A stretch of DNA of 8,759 nt from contig JAEYTW010000619.1 of NCBI GenBank assembly GCA_023433835.1, forward strand, positions 1-8,759, written 5' to 3'. The DNA comes from Pseudomonadota bacterium. GTDB lineage: Bacteria; Pseudomonadota; Alphaproteobacteria; Ferrovibrionales; Ferrovibrionaceae. Below are positions 6,210 through 8,759 of this stretch, piece by piece. A program made the position numbers and the translations under genes. How positions within the stretch are numbered: the stretch's first letter is position 1; every line of letters starts with the position of its first letter. The notes below the pieces were generated by a model that saw only the letters and a list, made by a program, of their open reading frames with translations, was not told where the DNA came from and did not search any database.

Positions 6210-6994
6210 GCCAGATCGACGTCGCCATCCATGGGCCGGTGGTGCTGGCCACCATCACCCCGCCCGACGGTTTCATGAACGACGATACGGCGGCCGAGCT
6301 CGCGGCCCTGCTCGACCGTGTCGATGCCGATCCCGCCCTGCGCGCGGTGGTCTTCACCGGTGGCCTGCCCGATGTGTTCATCCGCCATTTCGACGTCGGC
6401 GTGCTGGAGCAGCGCGGACGCAAGATGGCGGCCCGCGGCCTGAGGTTCGATCCGGCGCGGCCGGTGCCGGAATCGGTCTATCTCGGCTGCCTGCGCCGGA
6501 TCGAGGCTTCCGATCGCGCCTTCATCGCCGCGATCAACGGCACGGCGATGGGTGGCGGGTTCGAGCTGGGCCTGGCCTGCGATATCCGGATCGCGCGCGC
6601 CGGCGATTATCTGCTGGGCCTGCCCGAGATCAACATCGGCCTGCTGCCCGGCGCCGGCGGTACCCAGCGCCTGCCGCGGCTGATCGGCGAGGGCCGGGCG
6701 CTGGAACTCGCCCTGCTCGGCCGCACGATCTCGCCGCCAAAGGCGCTGGCTCTCGGCATCCTGTCGGAATGCGTCGACGACGTCGTCGCCCGCGGCCTGG
6801 AACTCGGCGCGGAGCTGGCCGCCAAGCCGCCGCGCGCCTTCGCCCATATCAAGCGGCTGATCCGCGGGCCGGGTGCCGGCCGGGCGCATGCCGACGAACG
6901 GACGCTGTTCTGCGACCTGATGGTCGACGAAACCGCGCTCGGGCTGATGGCCGGCATGAACGTCGGTCGCTACGACATCCGCGGGCCGCGCTGA
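6206..6994 (+). CDS. Enoyl-CoA hydratase/isomerase family protein
   Basis: This 262-residue crotonase-fold protein most likely hydrates or isomerises an enoyl-CoA in the cytoplasm. The core is clear: AAINGTAMGGGFELGLACD (108-126) supplies the oxyanion-hole Gly and Glu120, and GLPEINIGLLPGAGGTQRLPRLIG (138-161) supplies Glu141. These correspond to the two catalytic glutamates of rat mitochondrial hydratase (Glu144 and Glu164), so hydratase activity is plausible. The first oxyanion segment is unusual: where many hydratases have an F-AGAD-type sequence, this protein has FIRHFDVG (58-65). The GTG start at 6206 overlaps the thiolase stop by four bases and has GGAGG seven bases upstream inside the thiolase gene, so the start is well supported and translation is probably coupled. 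It is the last gene of the P450 operon and ends three bases from the converging regulator gene. The fold has many reactions, so the exact activity is open. Confidence 0.92.
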   Translation: MSQIDVAIHGPVVLATITPPDGFMNDDTAAELAALLDRVDADPALRAVVFTGGLPDVFIRHFDVGVLEQRGRKMAARGLRFDPARPVPESVYLGCLRRIEASDRAFIAAINGTAMGGGFELGLACDIRIARAGDYLLGLPEINIGLLPGAGGTQRLPRLIGEGRALELALLGRTISPPKALALGILSECVDDVVARGLELGAELAAKPPRAFAHIKRLIRGPGAGRAHADERTLFCDLMVDETALGLMAGMNVGRYDIRGPR

Positions 6995-7011
6995 GGCCTA
7001 CCGGTAGCGCG
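6987..7011. terminator. Possible small hairpin at the convergent gene ends
   Basis: CGCGCT (6987-6992) and AGCGCG (7006-7011) are perfect inverted arms around a 13-base loop. Within the region CTACCGGTAG (6998-7007) is a ten-base perfect palindrome that includes the regulator's stop codon. There is no T-run on either side, so if this ends transcription it is not a classical Rho-independent terminator. It is the only structure available between the two converging units. Confidence 0.25.
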
Positions 7012-7600
7012 CCTTCAGCACGCCGACCATCTCGCCGGCGATCTGCGCCGGCGTCTGGCGGCCCGGACGGTACCAGGTCAGGGTCCAGTTCAAGGCACCA
7101 AGCAGGGTCAGGCGGAAGATGCGCCGGTCCTGCTTGCGCACCTCGGGCAGTTCGTGGACCAGGTCGCGGAAGATCGTTTCGTAGCGGTCGCGCTCGCCGA
7201 TCAGATGGGGCCGGGTCTCGGCGGCCTCGGACGGCCAGTCGGCGATGATCGCCGCCACATAACCCTCGCCGCCCAACAATGTATCGAGATGCGCCGCGCA
7301 GGCGGCCTCCAGCCGCGCCCAGGGATCGGCCGTCGTCTCCATCGCCCTGGCCTGGGCGGCCAGGATCTGGTCGATACCGATGGTGTAGATCGCGGCCAGG
7401 ATCTCGTCCTTGGACGGGAAGTGATAGTAGATCGAGCCGGGCAGCATGCCGACCGCGGCGGCGATGTCGCGCATCGAGGTGCTCTCGTAGCCGCGTGTCG
7501 AGAACAGCCGCGCCGCCTCGTCGAGGATCATGGCGCGGCGGTTGTCGGGGCGGGCGGTGTCCTTGTCCGGACGGGGCTTTGACGTCTTCGGCATGCGCAT
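6998..7600 (-). CDS. TetR/AcrR-family transcriptional regulator
   Basis: This 200-residue protein has the usual TetR layout. The N-terminal DNA-binding domain covers about residues 20-67, with the helix-turn-helix at TSMRDIAAAVGMLPGSIYYHF (about 41-61). The ligand-binding domain follows, and its LGALNWTLTWYRPG segment (167-180) resembles the C-terminal domain of KstR2-like regulators, which respond to CoA thioesters of steroid ring breakdown. Such proteins normally repress catabolic genes and release DNA when they bind a pathway metabolite, often an acyl-CoA. The start cannot lie further upstream because an in-frame TAA sits two codons before the ATG at 7600. An alternative ATG is at 7594, and neither has a clear SD. 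It follows the acyl-CoA ligase gene by 18 bases on the same strand, so it is probably cotranscribed and possibly translated by coupling. The two related palindromes at 1207-1224 and 3689-3704 are its most likely targets (inference). Confidence 0.93.
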   Translation of the reverse strand: MRMPKTSKPRPDKDTARPDNRRAMILDEAARLFSTRGYESTSMRDIAAAVGMLPGSIYYHFPSKDEILAAIYTIGIDQILAAQARAMETTADPWARLEAACAAHLDTLLGGEGYVAAIIADWPSEAAETRPHLIGERDRYETIFRDLVHELPEVRKQDRRIFRLTLLGALNWTLTWYRPGRQTPAQIAGEMVGVLKARYR

Positions 7601-7618
7601 GTCTTATGGAATGCCCGC

Positions 7619-8759
7619 CTAGGACGCAAGCACGCGCTTCTTCAGATGGCGGCAATCGATCGCGCCGGCGCGCGGATCGGTCGTGCCCTCGAAGATCCGG
7701 TTCTTCTGGATCTTGTTGGTCGAGGTGACCGGCAATTCGTCGCGAAACGCAATCCAGCCCGGGGCCTTGTAATAGGCAAGCTCGGCCAGTGCATGGGTGA
7801 CCAGCGCGGCCGCCGTCCCGGCGGTGGCCGCCGCGCCCGCGGCCGGGACGACGCAGGCCATCACCTCCTCGTCGCGCATCTCGTCCCTGACGGCCAGCAC
7901 GGCGACGCGGGCGACGGCGGGGTGCGCCGACAGCACCGCCTCGACCTCGGAGGCCGAGATGTTCTCGCCCGAACGCCGGATCATGTCCTTGCGGCGGTCG
8001 ACGAAATAGAACATGCCGGTCTCGTCGCGCCGGACCATGTCGCCGGTATGGAACCAGCCGCCGCGCCAGGCTTCGGCGGTGGCGTCCGGATTGTCGAGAT
8101 AGCAGCGGAAGAAGCCGCGCCGCGGATCGGGGCCGGCGCAGCGCACCAGGAGTTCGCCGGCCGTGCCGTCCGGCACCGGGTGCCCGTCATCGTCGGCCAC
8201 CATCGCCTCCATCTCGCCGGATTGCCGGCCGAAGGCGCGGGTGTGGATCTGGCGGGGTTCGACGTTATTGGCGAGGAAGCGGCCGGTCTCGGTCATGCCC
8301 CAGACCTCGACCAGGGGCAGGCCGAAGCGTTCCTCGAAGGCGGCATGCAGCGTCGGGTCGCAGCCGGCGCCGAGGCCGAAACGGACGCGGTGCGCGCGGT
8401 CCCATTCGCCCGGCGGCTGCTTCAGCAGCGCCGGCGGCATGATGCCGAGATAATGGATCGCGGTGGCACCCGATCCGGCGACGTCCTGCCACCAGGTCGA
8501 GGCATGGAAGCGGTCCGGCAGGACCAGGCAGTTGCGGGTCAGGATCGCGGTGGTCACGCTGGTGACGCCGCAATTCATGTGAAAGGCCGGCAACGGGTTG
8601 AGAATGCGCTCCTGGCCCGGGCGCATTGTGAACAGCCCGCCGAGATCGCGGTACCATCGCCCGACCGTCAGCACGTAGTCGTTGGTCAGCACGCAGCCTT
8701 TCGGCGCCCCCGAGGTGCCGGAGGTATAGAGGATCAGCGCCTCGGCCTCGAGCCCCGGC
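7619..8759 (-). CDS. Acyl-CoA ligase / AMP-binding enzyme (partial, N-terminus off window)
   Basis: The gene runs off the right edge; its C-terminal 379 residues are visible. It belongs to the adenylate-forming ANL superfamily, which activates a carboxylic acid with ATP to an acyl-adenylate and then forms the CoA thioester. Motifs in order are the P-loop YTSGTSGAPKG (complement of 8696-8728), WGMTETG (complement of 8282-8302), GWFHTGD (complement of 8039-8059, with the ribose-binding Asp), DRRKDMIRRSGENIS (hinge region), and VTSTNKIQK near the end, whose first Lys (complement of 7712-7714) is the expected catalytic lysine. A GTG at 8692 could be mistaken for a start, but the P-loop is encoded in frame upstream of it, so the true start lies outside the window. 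The pattern resembles FadD- or CaiC-like ligases; the acid it activates is unknown. It is followed by the TetR gene and is probably the entry step into CoA-bound catabolism. Confidence 0.95.
   Translation of the reverse strand, partial: PGLEAEALILYTSGTSGAPKGCVLTNDYVLTVGRWYRDLGGLFTMRPGQERILNPLPAFHMNCGVTSVTTAILTRNCLVLPDRFHASTWWQDVAGSGATAIHYLGIMPPALLKQPPGEWDRAHRVRFGLGAGCDPTLHAAFEERFGLPLVEVWGMTETGRFLANNVEPRQIHTRAFGRQSGEMEAMVADDDGHPVPDGTAGELLVRCAGPDPRRGFFRCYLDNPDATAEAWRGGWFHTGDMVRRDETGMFYFVDRRKDMIRRSGENISASEVEAVLSAHPAVARVAVLAVRDEMRDEEVMACVVPAAGAAATAGTAAALVTHALAELAYYKAPGWIAFRDELPVTSTNKIQKNRIFEGTTDPRAGAIDCRHLKKRVLAS

Noticed and set aside
7601..7618. A separate promoter or operator for the TetR gene in the gap after the ligase
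   Set aside because: The gap is 18 bases with no copy of the AAACAAACG motif and no promoter-like pair; cotranscription with the ligase is simpler.
7619..8692. Acyl-CoA ligase starting at the GTG at 8692
   Set aside because: The essential P-loop YTSGTSGAPKG is encoded in frame upstream of that GTG, so the gene continues past the window edge.

Overview
The window is a GC-rich, densely packed piece of bacterial chromosome (or megaplasmid). Codons strongly favour G/C at the third position, Shine-Dalgarno (SD) sites are clear, and two genes start with GTG inside GTGA overlaps. The gene content (luciferase-like monooxygenase, secreted alpha/beta hydrolase, cytochrome P450, SCP-x-like thiolase, crotonase, acyl-CoA ligase, TetR regulator) resembles catabolic clusters of alphaproteobacteria such as sphingomonads and Rhodospirillales relatives. 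That placement is an inference from style and content; no rRNA or other taxonomic marker is present.

Layout. Bases 29-1141 (minus) encode a luciferase-family flavin monooxygenase. Bases 1142-1281 are an AT-richer divergent promoter region carrying a near-perfect palindrome. From it the plus strand runs into a 100-residue protein of unknown function (1282-1584) and an exported alpha/beta hydrolase-domain protein (1642-3597). A 123-base gap (3598-3720) holds a long inverted repeat, a good sigma-70-like promoter and a second operator-like site. Next comes a tightly coupled plus-strand operon: cytochrome P450 (3721-4950), thiolase-like enzyme (4947-6209) and enoyl-CoA hydratase/isomerase-like enzyme (6206-6994). 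Converging on it with only three bases between stop codons is a minus-strand unit: an acyl-CoA ligase entering from beyond the right edge (stop at 7619), then a TetR-family regulator (6998-7600). No gene-free stretch exceeds 300 bases.

How the genes may work together (inference). The two oxygenases could introduce oxygen into a hydrophobic substrate, the exported hydrolase could cleave an ester or lactone outside the cytoplasm, the ligase would make the CoA thioester, and the crotonase and thiolase-like enzyme would carry out hydration and C-C cleavage in a beta-oxidation-like sequence. The TetR protein, whose C-terminal domain resembles KstR2-type regulators, is a natural candidate to read the two related operator-like sites. 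A terpenoid, steroid-side-chain or cyclic-ketone-like substrate fits, but the sequence does not identify it.

I found no CRISPR array, tRNA, rRNA, transposase or phage gene, and no clear sign of a new defence or mobile system. The most noteworthy signals are the shared operator motif, the nested inverted repeat at 3612-3688, the unknown 100-residue protein, and the cluster itself as a possibly uncharacterised catabolic pathway.
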